DNA of 27,229 nucleotides from Sphacelaria rigidula (GCA_964200075.2 CAXNAA020000124.1:1-27229); one strand, 5' to 3'. Counted from the stretch's first letter, positions 1 through 9,996 are shown. Notes: generated by a model from the sequence alone, not told the origin. Made by a program: numbers and translations.

Positions 1-75
1 CAGATCGCTCCGAGAATTGAACCCACGACCCAACCGTCAGAAGATTTCGAGCTTGCCAACTGAGCCACCGGGGCC
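1..75 (-). repeat. tRNA-like pol III head (degenerate tRNA or SINE 5' end), cut by window edge
   Basis: Read on the minus strand from about position 75, the sequence starts GCCCCGGTGG. It has a good A box (TGGCTCAGTTGG, complement of 56-67) and a good B box (GGTTCAATTCT, complement of 13-23) at normal tRNA spacing. The 3' part does not pair with the 5' GCCCCGG to make an acceptor stem, and the T-stem and anticodon stem are poorly paired. A tRNA-derived SINE head or pseudo-tRNA is therefore more likely than a working tRNA gene. The body of any SINE would lie beyond position 1. The plus-strand head at 20479 starts with the same ten bases. Confidence 0.5.
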
Positions 76-1690
76 TTGGGACTTACTGTACCATCAAACA
101 CTGTCTGCGAGTGTCAGTATACACCGAAGGTTTATACGTTGCGTGTATATTTGGTTGCAATGCTGTACACTGTACTGGACATGGACCTCTTCAGGGCACG
201 TTGATTGACCCACAGGAAGGGTGAACACACACGCCGACACCGTCGGTATCGGGCTGCAACACGCGTTGCACCCCGATCCGCCCGTGTTATTCGCAGCGCC
301 CGAGCCGTGCGGTCTGTAGAGTTGTACCATGATTGCTGCTAGCTGTAATGTCGGCCTAACCCCAAGCACGTGTGCAACGGGCGACGTAACCACCGGTGCT
401 CTGGCGCTAGACCACATTGGTCAGCCAGCTACCATGTGAAGCCTGTGTCTTCATGTCGGCTGTGCTTGTGATGAGAACGCAGTCTAAGAGGGTGGGGCAC
501 AATGTCAGCGTGTCCCGACGTCCATCATAACAACAGCCGACTTTAGAGAGGAGGTTGACCGCAAAAATGAGGCTCGAGCCCAAAAATAGTGCTTTCTAAA
601 CATTTACGATGACTTGTTGAGTTGGCATGATGCTCCTCCATGGCACAGGTACTTTTTCACAGTGGTTTGCTGCCTCTGTGAGCTTCCATCGCTGGGCAAA
701 ACCTTCGCCCACCCCTCATACCCTACCTCCCCCTAAAATATCAACGAAAAGTATGAGTGGTTCGCTCAACGGTGGAAGTTCACGGCGTCGGTAAAACGCT
801 CCGGCAAAGTACATACGCGAATAAAGGGCATGACGTTAACTCGAAGAGTCACTGCAAATGTGGGGAAAGCACTGTACTGGAGTTGAATACCTTGTTCGTG
901 GAGACCTAACTGTATATAATTTTCTGTTTGATATTCTACGGGGGTGCCCCCCCCTCCGCGCGGAGAACGCCAGTAACCAACGATGGCTCAGGCCCCATGT
1001 TATCCTCACGCTGTTGTTCTCAGGCGCAAACACGTCGCCTCCATTATCTCCCAATGAATGACTTAGTTCCCGTGTCGTGATTTTGTGTGTTTTATGGCGG
1101 ATATCATACACGCTGAATGCTCTAACTGAAGGTCCCTATATTGGCGGATAGATGCCATCTCGCCAACGGGGATGCCATAGATGCCAGAGTCGGGTTAGCT
1201 GGCAAGGTGGTGATACGGTGATGCTCATTACAACAAAATTAAACCGACTCGGACTTGCGAGCGAGGACAGCCGAGAAGCGAACTCGTAGTTTGCAGGCCC
1301 GTTCACAGGCCAATATGAACAATCTATAGGGGATGATGAAAACAAATACCAGTGCAAACTATTTTTGTTTTCCTTTTTCATGAGTGAAGAGAGTTGTACT
1401 GATACCTGAAAATTGATCATTGCCCGTAACTCATGGAAAACAAACAAACTTGTGTGCACTAATACTCGCTTTTATTATGCCCTATGCTTTGTCCGTACAA
1501 AAGTTTACGGTCCAACTCTGAATTGGCCGGGTCATGGGCCGTTTGGTGACGGGGTCGGTCGGTAGAAATTCGGAACAGTATTTTGCAGGCCACTTGCCGG
1601 CCCACGTTTGGTGTTTGTGAGTTGAATACTGTGGGGGCCCTCCCAAGGGCATAATTAACGAAACAAAGTAGGTGTGCTTGTTTTTTGTCG
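76..1690. other. No gene recognised
   Basis: Only short open frames occur here (107 codons at most) on either strand, mostly without ATG and without a protein-like composition. I see no repeat array, tRNA or long inverted repeat. The last 20 bases form a pyrimidine-rich tract ending in CAG, the likely 3' end of an intron that feeds the Cys-rich exon at 1696. Confidence 0.4.
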
Positions 1691-1695
1691 CACAG

Positions 1696-1792
1696 GTGCA
1701 ACCGCAACTGCAAATACGCCGAGCTTGGGAAAGATTGCCATCCCATACTGTGTGGGTGCAAGGGGCGGTGCAAGCCGGCTATCGACGCGTGA
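1696..1792 (+). pseudogene. Cys-rich terminal exon or decayed gene fragment
   Basis: A T-rich tract ending in CACAG at 1691-1695 looks like a 3' splice site. The next 31 codons, read from 1697, carry six cysteines (codons 1, 5, 14, 19, 21 and 25), including a CGCKGRC cluster, and end in TGA at 1790. The Cys pattern resembles metal-binding tails seen on some transposon proteins, but I cannot name a family. Just beyond the stop, a second frame runs on (codons such as REAYQLAKRRNW), and a third frame opens into the acidic ORF at 1826. This is what a coding 3' end broken by two frameshifts would look like. It could equally be a short genuine last exon. Upstream exons were not found. Confidence 0.35.
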
Positions 1793-1825
1793 AGCGTACC
1801 AGTTGGCGAAGCGTCGGAATTGGTG

Positions 1826-1996
1826 ATGGCGAATGAAGCGGATCCCGGGGGTGACAGCGACGACGACGCAGAGACGATCTCGGATGAAGACTGTGAGTGC
1901 CGTAGCAGCACGCCATCGGAGGAGACATTTGCTTCCTACGGGGACACGGGCGAGGACGTATTGGAATTGTACTCGGACCGGATGAACGATGTGTGA
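1826..1996 (+). CDS. Small acidic ORF, possibly the displaced C-terminal tail of the preceding fragment
   Basis: ATG to TGA, 56 codons, with about one third Asp or Glu, two Arg and no Lys. It opens MANEADPGGDSDDDAE and contains a CEC pair. Such a biased composition is unlikely in random sequence. No domain is recognised. It lies 34 bp after the stop of the Cys-rich exon on the same strand. An acidic C-terminal extension of that protein, put out of frame by indels, is the simplest reading; an independent micro-ORF is the alternative. Confidence 0.3.
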   Translation: MANEADPGGDSDDDAETISDEDCECRSSTPSEETFASYGDTGEDVLELYSDRMNDV

Positions 1997-2523
1997 GAGA
2001 GTGTTCAACGCACGGGTATGATACCAAGAGCTTTGGCGGAGCAGGTTCGCGTCAATAGTCATGAGCCTCTGTCCCCCCTCGTTTATCATGATCCGCAGGC
2101 CCGTGCATTGACCGCAGTCCCGGATAATTCTTCTTCCGTTTGGTATGAAGAAGGATGGATGGGGCTGCGATGGATTTGCAGTGATTTTAAAGTTGCAAAC
2201 TGTGATTTTGTGAGACAAGGGGAGCACAATGTGGCTGTCGTGCATAGTATTGGAATCTGGCTGTCAAAAGGAACACGACTCTGGCTCGCTGACCCTCTCT
2301 GCGTCTATTCATCACCGTGTGCGCTACACTCCACCTCAGGTGCACCAACAGCGGCGAACCCAGACAGTGAGGCCGCCAGGGGTTGTATCGCGGATGGATG
2401 GAGACCATGTACACCGCAGGATGTAACGTGATCTCATGGAAGGATCGGTTATTCTTCACATTATGCGCTTGACATCTCCGTGCTATATCTGCAGATGTGC
2501 CCGCAGCGGCGGCGGTGGAGGGG
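1997..2523. other. No supported gene
   Basis: A 137-codon ATG frame lies on the plus strand at 2018-2431. Overlapping frames of similar length exist on the other strand, and neither shows a motif, bias or splice signal. I see nothing else here. Confidence 0.3.
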
Positions 2524-3027
2524 TCAGCGGGCGCAATTTCCTGTCGATTTTTTTCCCACAGGAAGTCCTAGAATTTGTTGGGTATCAAATGACGCCGGCG
2601 CATCGTGCGTATTGATGTAGGCGGTCGGCATTTTCTCGTACGGTTTTCCCGCCTGAACTTCCCGCCGCTGGAGGGATACAGTGGTCATACCATCAGGGTA
2701 TCGAGTGTTGAGGGCAGGTGTTCTTCCTGAGGATATTGTGCGGTTTGAAAGGAACGCAGGTACTTGTGCAGGCTCCTCCGATATGTTACTCCCTGGAAAT
2801 AGCAAAAATAAATCCGGCGCTAGATTGCGAGAGTCATGTGTTTTCCTTCCCCAGAATAATGTATCGTTGACGTGACCTCTTGCGATATCACCGGAATTTT
2901 TCGGTTTCATTTCGTCTTCGGAGAGGTTTCCGGGGATGTATGCAGGGAAGACCCCGCACGTAAGGGGGCTGGTATCACCTGGAAAAAATACGCGATGACT
3001 GTTTTTCGCCGGCGTTGGTCTATGCAT
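2524..3027 (-). CDS. Hypothetical protein, 167 aa
   Basis: An open frame from ATG (complement of 3025-3027) to TGA (complement of 2524-2526). The composition is balanced and protein-like, with few Cys and dispersed charge. There is no signal peptide, membrane segment or coiled coil. Recognisable short stretches are PGNLSEDEMKPKN near residue 33 and AGKPYEKMPTAYINTHD near residue 126. I do not recognise a family. The opposite strand has no competing long frame, which favours this strand. It may be one exon or a transposon remnant, and a chance ORF of this length is not excluded. Confidence 0.33.
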   Translation of the reverse strand: MHRPTPAKNSHRVFFPGDTSPLTCGVFPAYIPGNLSEDEMKPKNSGDIARGHVNDTLFWGRKTHDSRNLAPDLFLLFPGSNISEEPAQVPAFLSNRTISSGRTPALNTRYPDGMTTVSLQRREVQAGKPYEKMPTAYINTHDAPASFDTQQILGLPVGKKSTGNCAR

Positions 3028-3155
3028 GTGTTTTAGTTATTGCGGAACTGCACCCAAGACCCGACGCGGTCACGGACCCTGCACATGTTGCCATCGTACT
3101 GGGTGGCGGGTGAACGAAGGGGTGCAAAAAGGACGGCGGTAACTCACCGCATCTG

Positions 3156-3180
3156 TGACATGCGGCGCGACCGCATGTCA
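3156..3180. repeat. Perfect 10-bp hairpin, 5-nt loop
   Basis: TGACATGCGG pairs fully with CCGCATGTCA around a CGCGA loop. Two further G-T pairs can extend it. Its role is unknown. It could be a protein-binding palindrome or an RNA stem. Confidence 0.6.
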
Positions 3181-3810
3181 TGTATCTTTCCACAGTTCAG
3201 TACTACATTATCCACTTCTGAAGCGTCACTTTGCTTGTGGGTTTCTCCACCGTCTCCACACCACCTGGCTTCAAACTTGGCACAGAGGTACAACACAACA
3301 CAGACAGCATATACGCTGTTCGGCGGCACGTGAACGGGAGTGCGGATTGAACACAGAGAACACGGATTGCGGGTCACGCCGTCCATACGCCCTGAAAACG
3401 GCGTCTCTGCAACCCAGACCGCGTGAGACATCGCTGGATGCATGTGCTGACACGCGGGTGCGCTCACTTTCACGTCATGACCTACTACGCAGCTTGTGCG
3501 CTGCGAGCAGACATCGATCTGCACTGGCACACTTTCCGGATCATGATATTCTGTGCGGTACACATTTTCTCCTTGTCTGAACAGGTGCTCATTTCAGGAG
3601 GCACGGCCATGCACGCGCTGTCAGCATTTTCACGCGCTGAAACTTCGCCCGCGTGTCATTTAGACCGTAGGCAACAACCTCGTATTGCTGAATCCGGGGT
3701 TGCGATGTGGGTGTGTGCGTGTCGAGACGAAATTATGTCGGATTCTGTTACGAATCGTGATTTTTTTTCCTTCTTTCGGCGCAACGCTGGGCGTCCAGAA
3801 CAGATGGGAT

Positions 3811-3850
3811 GACGACGACGACGACACACACACACACACACACACACACC
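3811..3850. repeat. Compound microsatellite (GAC)5 then (AC)12
   Basis: Five GAC units run straight into about twelve AC units. It abuts the outer end of the left arm of the inverted duplication that starts near 3853. Confidence 0.95.
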
Positions 3851-3852
3851 AG

Positions 3853-4440
3853 GGTCATTTCAGAGAACAACAACATAGCCCACGAAGGTTACTTGCGTTC
3901 GAGCGCAGTCATTGTGCGGTGTTGCATCACGCGGCATCGGTCACTTTTCGCAACGAGTGGTATTGCCCCGTCCTACGCTGTACCTGTCTGACCCAGTGTG
4001 TGGAACACACTTCACACGGCGACACAGCAGCAAAAAACGGTGTATATCACCCCTTCCATCGGTGAGAAGTTTTCCATTCTCGTTTTCCTCGAGAAGGCGG
4101 GTCCTCCATTATAACTACACGGCCTTGCGTCATCAAAACAAGATCGGCGGAATCTCTTTACCGCCCCATCTTTCTACGACGCGGCCATCGCTGGTTCTTA
4201 GTCAAGGAGGACCCAGCAATTACTCGCATACGTGTCATGTTGTCCGCCGCCCACTAGACTCCAACACAAGGCGGCGCTTAAATCGACCTCACCTCTGCGC
4301 GTATCGAGTCCAGATAGGATGGCAACGTGAATATTCCTTTTTGTCACATAAGCTCCACGCTAGTATTGGATTATTGGATTTCCCTCCCCTGCAGCATCCA
4401 CCTGTCCTCCTGAATGAAAGTGTTCTGGCAACAGATGTAG
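3853..4440 (+). repeat. Left arm of diverged inverted duplication
   Basis: This stretch matches the reverse complement of about 4650-5245 in order along its length. Shared anchors include GTATATCACCCC (about 4040), CTCGTTTTCCTCGAGAA (about 4079), CCCATCTTT followed by GGCCATCG (about 4165) and CCACGCTAGTATT (about 4356). Identity by eye is moderate, with small indels. In one frame both arms encode a similar peptide (YITPSIG, then ILVFLEK), so the ancestral unit may have been coding. In this arm the frame is broken by stops. No family is recognised. Confidence 0.65.
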
Positions 4441-4649
4441 CACATGTCATGACCCATTGTCCCGCCTTTTAGTCGAGGCTTCAAAGCCATTTTTCAGGAG
4501 AGTGGATTGTGCCGCGATTGCCAACAAGGCCTGGTCTGATTGCTTCAAGTCTTCCCGAGTATTGCTCTCATTGCCCGCAAAATCTCCCCAAATACCGCCT
4601 CCATAAGCTTGAAAAATTAGTAACACTTCTCCAACTACTGTACGTGAAC

Positions 4650-5245
4650 AACAACGGCTGCAGCTGCCGCAAGGCCAAAGCGCAGGGAGACGGGTACACA
4701 CTGTACGGGAAAGGAATATAATACTAGCGTGGGATCCATCGCGATAGCAAGAAAGGTCGCATCGCTATCCCATCGGGACTCGCACCGAGGTGAGGCCGGT
4801 TGAAGCTCCTTCTTATTATTTGGTTCAGTCTTGTCGTCGTCTAGCGGGCGATGGACAATGCCACGCGTATTCGATACTCTGCTCCGTCAGTCTTGACAAG
4901 GAACCCTACGATGGCCACGTCATGCAAAGATGGGACGTTGGAGAGATGCATCGATCTCGTTTCATAAAACGAGGTTGCAGAGTGAGGTGAGACCCGTTTT
5001 CTCGAGAAAAACGAGGATGAAAAACTTCGCACCGATTGAGGGGGTGATATACGCCGTCACTGCGATTTTATCACATGCAGTGTCGTCCGCACAGTCAGGT
5101 ACATCGCAGGACCGGGCAGCACTATCTGTTACAACAAAAGTGATCAATGCCATTGGCTACGACACGAGACAGAGATTGCGCTTGAACACGAGTGGTTTTG
5201 ATGGGCTACGTTGTTGTCTGAGTGGCCCTTGTCTGTACCCACGTG
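4650..5245 (-). repeat. Right arm of diverged inverted duplication
   Basis: This is the inverted partner of 3853-4440, separated from it by roughly 200 bp. On the minus strand the frame containing AYITPSIGAKFFILVFLEK stays open for 63 codons (5153 to 4962). A second frame then opens (DVAIVGFLVKTDGAEYRIRV). The pair is best read as two copies of one decayed sequence, once coding or mobile, inserted or duplicated head to head. No terminal repeat or target duplication was found to identify a transposon class. Confidence 0.65.
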
Positions 5246-5630
5246 CTACCTCGGCTGCACGTCACTTGTGCATCTCGGGTGTTTCACACCACGCTATAGT
5301 GTAGAGCTGTTAAACCACCACGTTGTCCCTGTCGATGGATGAAGCTCGTGCCTTCAGTCTATCGGTATGGCAGTCCGTCCCGCCCCTGCAGGCCGACGTG
5401 GTCGTTGCAGCGGTGTGGAGAGAGCAGGAGCGTCGTGTTTACGGGCTGCGGTGGCGGGCTGTGGCTCGTTTTTTTATTTGAACAGTTTGCAAGTACAACA
5501 CAGGGAAGATCAGTCTTGCCGAAGAACACCATACGACGTATTTCATTTCGTTTCTGGCTACCATGATTCACTATCATTAGCGGAACTGCCGACTGTCCGA
5601 AGGGAGTGCAAGGAAGCCTGCCAGCTGCAG

Positions 5631-5662
<32 letters not shown>
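5631..5662. repeat. Poly-C tract, 32 bases
   Basis: An uninterrupted run of C, followed 45 bases later by the N gap and another C run. The length may be wrong in the assembly. Confidence 0.9.
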
Positions 5663-5664
<2 letters not shown>

Positions 5665-5707
5665 TCCCACCACCGCAGCACCAGCCACCCACAGCGCAAA
5701 CGACGAC

Positions 5708-5717
5708 NNNNNNNNNN
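5708..5717. other. Assembly gap, 10 N
   Basis: Ten N bases sit between C-rich runs. The true gap size is unknown, and the join could be a scaffold or read-through failure over poly-C. Confidence 1.
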
Positions 5718-5947
5718 CCCCCCCCCCTCTTCGGATGCGTGGTCAATGGTCAAACGACTAGGGCAAGCAACAAATGAGTACGCCCCCCCCTCCCCTCTTC
5801 CTCCCCCACATCGCAGCTTGTTCACAATACAGAAAAGCTACGGCAAAAACTGTGATTCTTGTTCCTCGACAAGCATACGCAATCGAATGACTCCTCTCAG
5901 ACCCAGGGATCGCCTATGCGTGAGCACCCAAGAACTGAGGAGGTTCA

Positions 5948-6807
5948 GGACCATTCTTAACGGAGGGGACTATCCCCTTTTTTATAAAACCCGTTTTCAA
6001 AAATGACCGCTGATTCGTCGCTGCGATATCACCCTCCCCCCCCACACACCCCACCAAATAAATAAACGAATAAAACTCAACGTGCACAGAACTCCCTTTT
6101 TTTTCGGGGATTTCAGGAAATGCAAAACACTTCCTGAAATCCCCTTTCGAGAAGGGCATTTCTGTGCACCTCGAAGTGGAACACACATGTCCCGTCGACA
6201 AGGGCTCATGCAAAGCCTTACCACACAACCCAACACCATCAGAGCTGAACCTGAGGAACTTGGTGGCTCCGCCAACCAAGAACACACTGCTCGAGCTGTA
6301 GCTGCTCATGAGCTGTGCACGTGGTGCGTGACCTTGCTCCAATCTGTTCAGAGTTCATTCAGGAATGATGACTTGTGTTAGACGCGCGCACAGTACACGC
6401 TTACAAAACGGTCAGCAACGACACATTTTCGGTTGTTTCTGACACGCACGCAGCCGCCATTCGTCCAATACAGAACGTATTTCCGTCAAACAAGGACTGC
6501 TGTGTGTAGATTAGCGAGGACTAACAGCGAAACTAATCTACGTGAGTGGTGGGTGTCTGTGCGTATTTTTCGGGGCTAGGAGTGTAAGTGTTGCCTTCCT
6601 TGTCGCGTCTTGTCTGCAGCATTACACAGACCTTGGACCAACGACCACCTCAAGACTCGCCGCAATTCTGAACCCGTGTGCAGATCTGGGGTCCAATCTG
6701 TACAAAACTGCTTCTCGATAGGACTCAGGACTGGTCGTTATGGGGCCAATCCCCTGTCAAAAGGAGATTGTGTAGAAGGGAAAAATCACCTTCGATGAAA
6801 AGGGCCC
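5948..6807 (+). mobile_element. Non-autonomous TIR transposon, copy A
   Basis: About 860 bp. The left end is GGACCATTCTTAACGG and the right end, reversed, is GGGCCCTTTTCATCGAAGG. Over 32 bp the two ends agree at 22 positions, so they are terminal inverted repeats. The whole unit recurs in reverse at 14470-15275 with good identity throughout. An 88-nt hairpin lies at 6082-6169. A minus-strand frame (from an ATG near 6309 to 5914) is shared in part with copy B, but no transposase motif is seen. The bases after the right end are TTA, and those before the left end are TCA. With GGGCC-type ends this hints at PIF/Harbinger (TWA target), without proving it. Confidence 0.7.
6082..6169. repeat. Long hairpin inside transposon copy A
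   Basis: Arms of about 38 nt begin and end with GTGCACAGAA and its complement and meet in GGATTTCAGGAA around a loop of about 13 nt. The same hairpin is kept in copy B at 15079-15167 although the sequence has drifted. Confidence 0.7.
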
Positions 6808-6887
6808 TTATTGTGTCAATGCTCTCGGCGGCCGTGGGAGGGGGGGGGGGGCGGTGTACTCATGATCATGCATGCCATAGTCATAAG

Positions 6888-6964
6888 ACCATTGACCTCG
6901 CATCCCTACAAAGCCAGGACGGAGCACGCCGGGTTTTCACTGGACCAGGCTCGCACTCAATCGG
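6888..6964 (+). repeat. Short dispersed repeat R, copy 1
   Basis: A segment of about 75 bp with the core GCCGGGTTTTCACTGGACCA. It recurs reversed at 13722-13793 and, in part, at 13260-13312. It lies 80 bp inside transposon copy A. Confidence 0.65.
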
Positions 6965-8358
6965 CCGTGGAAGTGGGCGGTTTGATCGCTGGATTATGAC
7001 TTTCGAGTGTCTCGGTAGATAGGCATGAGCTTCACCTCTACATGTTTGTGCTTGACGCTTTCGACGCCAGAGCCTTGAGCTGGACCCTACATCGACACCT
7101 CATAAAACTATGAGGAATGGCGAATATTCCCGTGCTAGTACGCGAGTGGGGGGTTCGGGACACAGGGTTTTTGCCGAAGGGGGTGTCGTCGGGAGTAAGT
7201 GGTGATGTGGAGGTACAATGAAACCAGGATTATCACAAAATAACATACTGCTTGTTATCTGAATATGGCATTTTCACAACCCAGGCAGTGAAGCAGGAAT
7301 CAAGCACAGGTTCGTAACGTACTCTCAGATTCACATTTGTATAGGTCCACCTAGCTGATAGCAGTACAGCCGCGGTTTTTGTGCGAGTGCTTGATGACAG
7401 TCCGCAGTGCAACTCGGAGTAAATGACAGCGATGGTGGAAAACATCGGACGGTGTCTTGTCTCGTGTTCTGCAAGTTGGACTCCCAGCAGCTCGCTGTCA
7501 GCGCTTCGTCGCTCAACACATTCCCCGAGTAATACACAGGCAAGCAATGGTCTATGGCCAGCTGTTATGGGATCAATATCACTCCTTGTCTCCTTTGCGC
7601 CGCTGCATATACCGTGGTATAGGCATCGGTTGTCGGCAGACCCCTGTATTACCCAATTCCAACCGCCATTTACGTCCAAAACGGGCGGTAGAGCATTATA
7701 CTGCCTGTACTACTCGTTGGCTGAATGTACGGTACATGTTTGGACATATTCCGAGGGACTGTCAGCCAGAATAGTTTGTCGATATGAGGCCCGTCGCTCA
7801 AAGGGTTGATTTTTCATTCTGTCGTACGCCGCATGCCCGAATGCACCGGGAACAAACTACTATCCAACCGTAGGCGTCAATAATTCTGTACTGCTGCACC
7901 TGCTGTGGTGGTGGTGGGAGCTGTAGATACTTTGCCGGATGTGAGGTACACCTTGTGAAACCTCAACCGGCGTAAAATCGATCTGGTTCCATGATGAGTG
8001 GTGATTGTCTTTGCCTACCTCCGGGCAGCCGTACTCGATGGATACCCAATGTTCAAGTGTAATGTTGCACAGCGTATAGGACGGGAGAGGGGGATTGTGT
8101 CCCTGCGGCATTGCTGGAACAGAAGTAGCCGATTTTTGTGACTGAATTCGAGTGATGTACTGGAATAGGTAGACCCCCGAATGCGGTGCAAAAATAACAA
8201 GGTGTCTTGTCAGATCGCTGCAATATTTTTTGGCTCTGCGGTCATGTTTGCATTTTGAGTCGATGTATGTGCGGTACTTGAGTAACCTTCAATGATCATG
8301 GTGGGGTTTCTGAAAATGAACCTCATCCCAGGGTTTGTGGCAGTTTTCCTTCCGTCAA
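6965..8358. other. No supported gene; only weak minus-strand frames
   Basis: The minus strand has a 148-codon open frame at 7233-7679 with no ATG at its start. It also has ATG frames at 7860-8111 (83 codons, Pro/His-rich) and 8210-8419 (69 codons). Each looks mildly protein-like. None has a motif I can name, and plus-strand frames compete over 7423-7809. Decayed transposon coding sequence is possible. Confidence 0.3.
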
Positions 8359-8391
8359 CCCTGCCATGGCCCCTGTTTGGGCATGGCGGGG
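8359..8391. repeat. Hairpin, 10-bp stem with further pairing in the loop
   Basis: CCCTGCCATG pairs with CATGGCGGGG (one G-T), and CCC/GGG inside the loop can extend the stem. A GCTCATGAGC palindrome follows closely at about 8408. Confidence 0.5.
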
Positions 8392-9377
8392 CACCTTGCA
8401 TAGCCATGCTCATGAGCATATCATGAATCTGCGGGAATTGGCGAGTTCATACGTGATATATCTCGTGCAATCATGCGTTGCATCTGGATTGTGCGTGCAG
8501 CATCGGAACAGGAACTTCATAGAGGGAGGCATGTTTGTACACCCATATTCCGACATCAACGCAACACGACGACGAGGCCCGCCCCAGGCCTCGGCAGCGC
8601 AACAATTTTTAGCACGAAGTTTGGAAAAAGATATACATTCTGTCAACACGGGTCGACCCGAAACAAAGGCAGTCACAGCACGCACGCTGTGGTGCATCGT
8701 TCCTGACAATTGCAAAAGCCGGCGGACTTTCGAGCCCACCTCAAGCTGCTCGGCCCTCCATTGCTACGTACGTGTGGAAAATAACACCAGTGTCGACTAC
8801 TGAGACCTGCTCCACATCTTGAACCGTTCGTGATTCTGCGGTAAAATGTCGTGTGACGCGATGCCCCGTGGCAAACTTTCACATTAAGCTCGGGCAACAA
8901 CAAGCTCCACAGCTCAAGAATATTTGTGGAGCTACGTTTGCCGCTGTTCCTGTGACCTGCAAACACCATGACCACGTGCAGTAACATGGCCGGCACTTGA
9001 GCCTTTTTGTTCTTTCGATAGTTACCCGTGTGAAAGCGCAACGTGGGGGATGATACAGTACAGTACCGCAGTAATGTTTGGGCGATTTTCGTGGTGCCCA
9101 GAAAAGCCAAATGCGAGTCCTCTTGCACGTGTACCAAGTTCGTGTGCGGTGATCATCGTGCGAAATCAGCGCCTTCCAGGCCGTTGGCGGGTAAGAGAAG
9201 CTAGCATTGTGGGACAAAAATGGGGTATTTTCCACCTTATGTAATCGCACCATGGAGGGAAGAGAGGGAGCTTGTGTTCGTCAGCGATTTCTCGCCTGTC
9301 CGACCTGAGGTTCATTCCAAGCCCTGTCCATATTGGGGTTAGTGACGAAGCGATGTGCGTGCATGTGAGCGTTTCCA
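8392..9377. other. No supported gene
   Basis: A 145-codon plus-strand ATG frame (8366-8803) overlaps minus-strand frames of 109-154 codons (8410-8739, 8673-9137, 8879-9253). The minus-strand frames around 9137-8880 and 9315-9166 look somewhat protein-like but lack ATG starts or known motifs. I cannot choose a strand. Confidence 0.25.
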
Positions 9378-9786
9378 ATGGTTTTACGCTGTCCGGGTGT
9401 GTCTGGAGATGAAAATAGTGACTCAGTGTACTGTTACATGCAAGCGGGAAAGCCAGCCCGAAATGCTTTTGCCTTCAAGCCGAAAAAAGAGAGGCCCATG
9501 AACAAGATAGATTTCGACGAGACGTTCCATTGTCCTCCTGCTTGGAGAAAGTTCTCTCTTGGGAACCAGTCACATGTACATTTGTGCGACATAGTTTATT
9601 GTAACAGAGACCCCGACTTGGTACCAACTTGTTCTTATGCGCGAAACGGAGCTTGTAAGTAGGTTTCTGGCGGCACACGGGAAGTCACGAAACTCAGTTT
9701 TTACAATATATTGTCTTTCCCTTGCCCTAACAGTAAAATCGAATCGTCCTTCCTTTGCCCTAAAAATAAAAATTGGTCATCCATGA
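9378..9786 (+). CDS. Hypothetical small Cys-containing protein, possible two-exon gene
   Basis: An ATG frame of 93 codons runs from 9378 and reaches a consensus donor (GTAAGT at 9655). A pyrimidine tract ending in CTAACAG stops at 9733. Removing these 79 bases keeps the frame open for 17 more codons to TGA at 9784. The predicted product is about 109 aa and includes PKKERPMNKIDFDETF and scattered Cys (VYC, FHCPP, LCD, VYCN, TCS). Without splicing, the frame stops at 9661. No domain is recognised. The splice signals and matching phase support it; the short intron and lack of homology evidence argue for caution. Confidence 0.3.
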
Positions 9787-9882
9787 ACCAAACATCCAAC
9801 CAACAATCCCAATCCCAACCAAGCAATTTATTAATTAATTTTCTTATTCTCATAGAGTAGAAATACATATATATAATAATAC

Positions 9883-9910
9883 TAATTAATTAATTAATTA
9901 ATTAATTAAT
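9883..9910. repeat. (TAAT)7 microsatellite in AT-rich DNA
   Basis: Seven TAAT units lie in an AT-rich stretch that runs from about 9820 to 9930. Confidence 0.9.
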
Positions 9911-9996
9911 CAATTTTGTTATTTACAGCCCCCCTTAAAAAATACGAAAAGGTCAACGCCGGAAAACAATTAGGTCTTCCTTCTGCTGATTATTTT

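Larger units (their letters stand above)
3028..3852. other. No supported gene; hairpin and microsatellite
   Basis: Overlapping mid-length frames occur on both strands without a convincing product. The stretch holds the perfect hairpin at 3156-3180 and ends in a (GAC)n/(AC)n microsatellite. Confidence 0.3.
5246..5947. other. Gene-free; low-complexity C-rich DNA with assembly gap
   Basis: The stretch contains poly-C at 5631-5662, ten N bases at 5708-5717 and further C-rich runs to about 5810. No frame crossing the gap can be trusted. Confidence 0.5.

Noticed and set aside
1655-2245. 196-codon minus-strand frame
   Set aside because: It overlaps the plus-strand Cys-rich exon and acidic ORF, whose composition and splice signal are better. 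The minus frame has no motif.
3912-4472. 186-codon plus-strand frame
   Set aside because: It starts at TTG, not ATG, and runs along the left arm of the inverted duplication in a frame not shared with the other arm.
7233-7679. Minus-strand frame with YHG near its start and LDSC..DNKQY near its end, faintly recalling a PARP catalytic domain
   Set aside because: The HGT-type signature is not exact, the expected Gly/Tyr core motifs are missing, there is no ATG, and a plus-strand frame competes. The resemblance is too weak to call.
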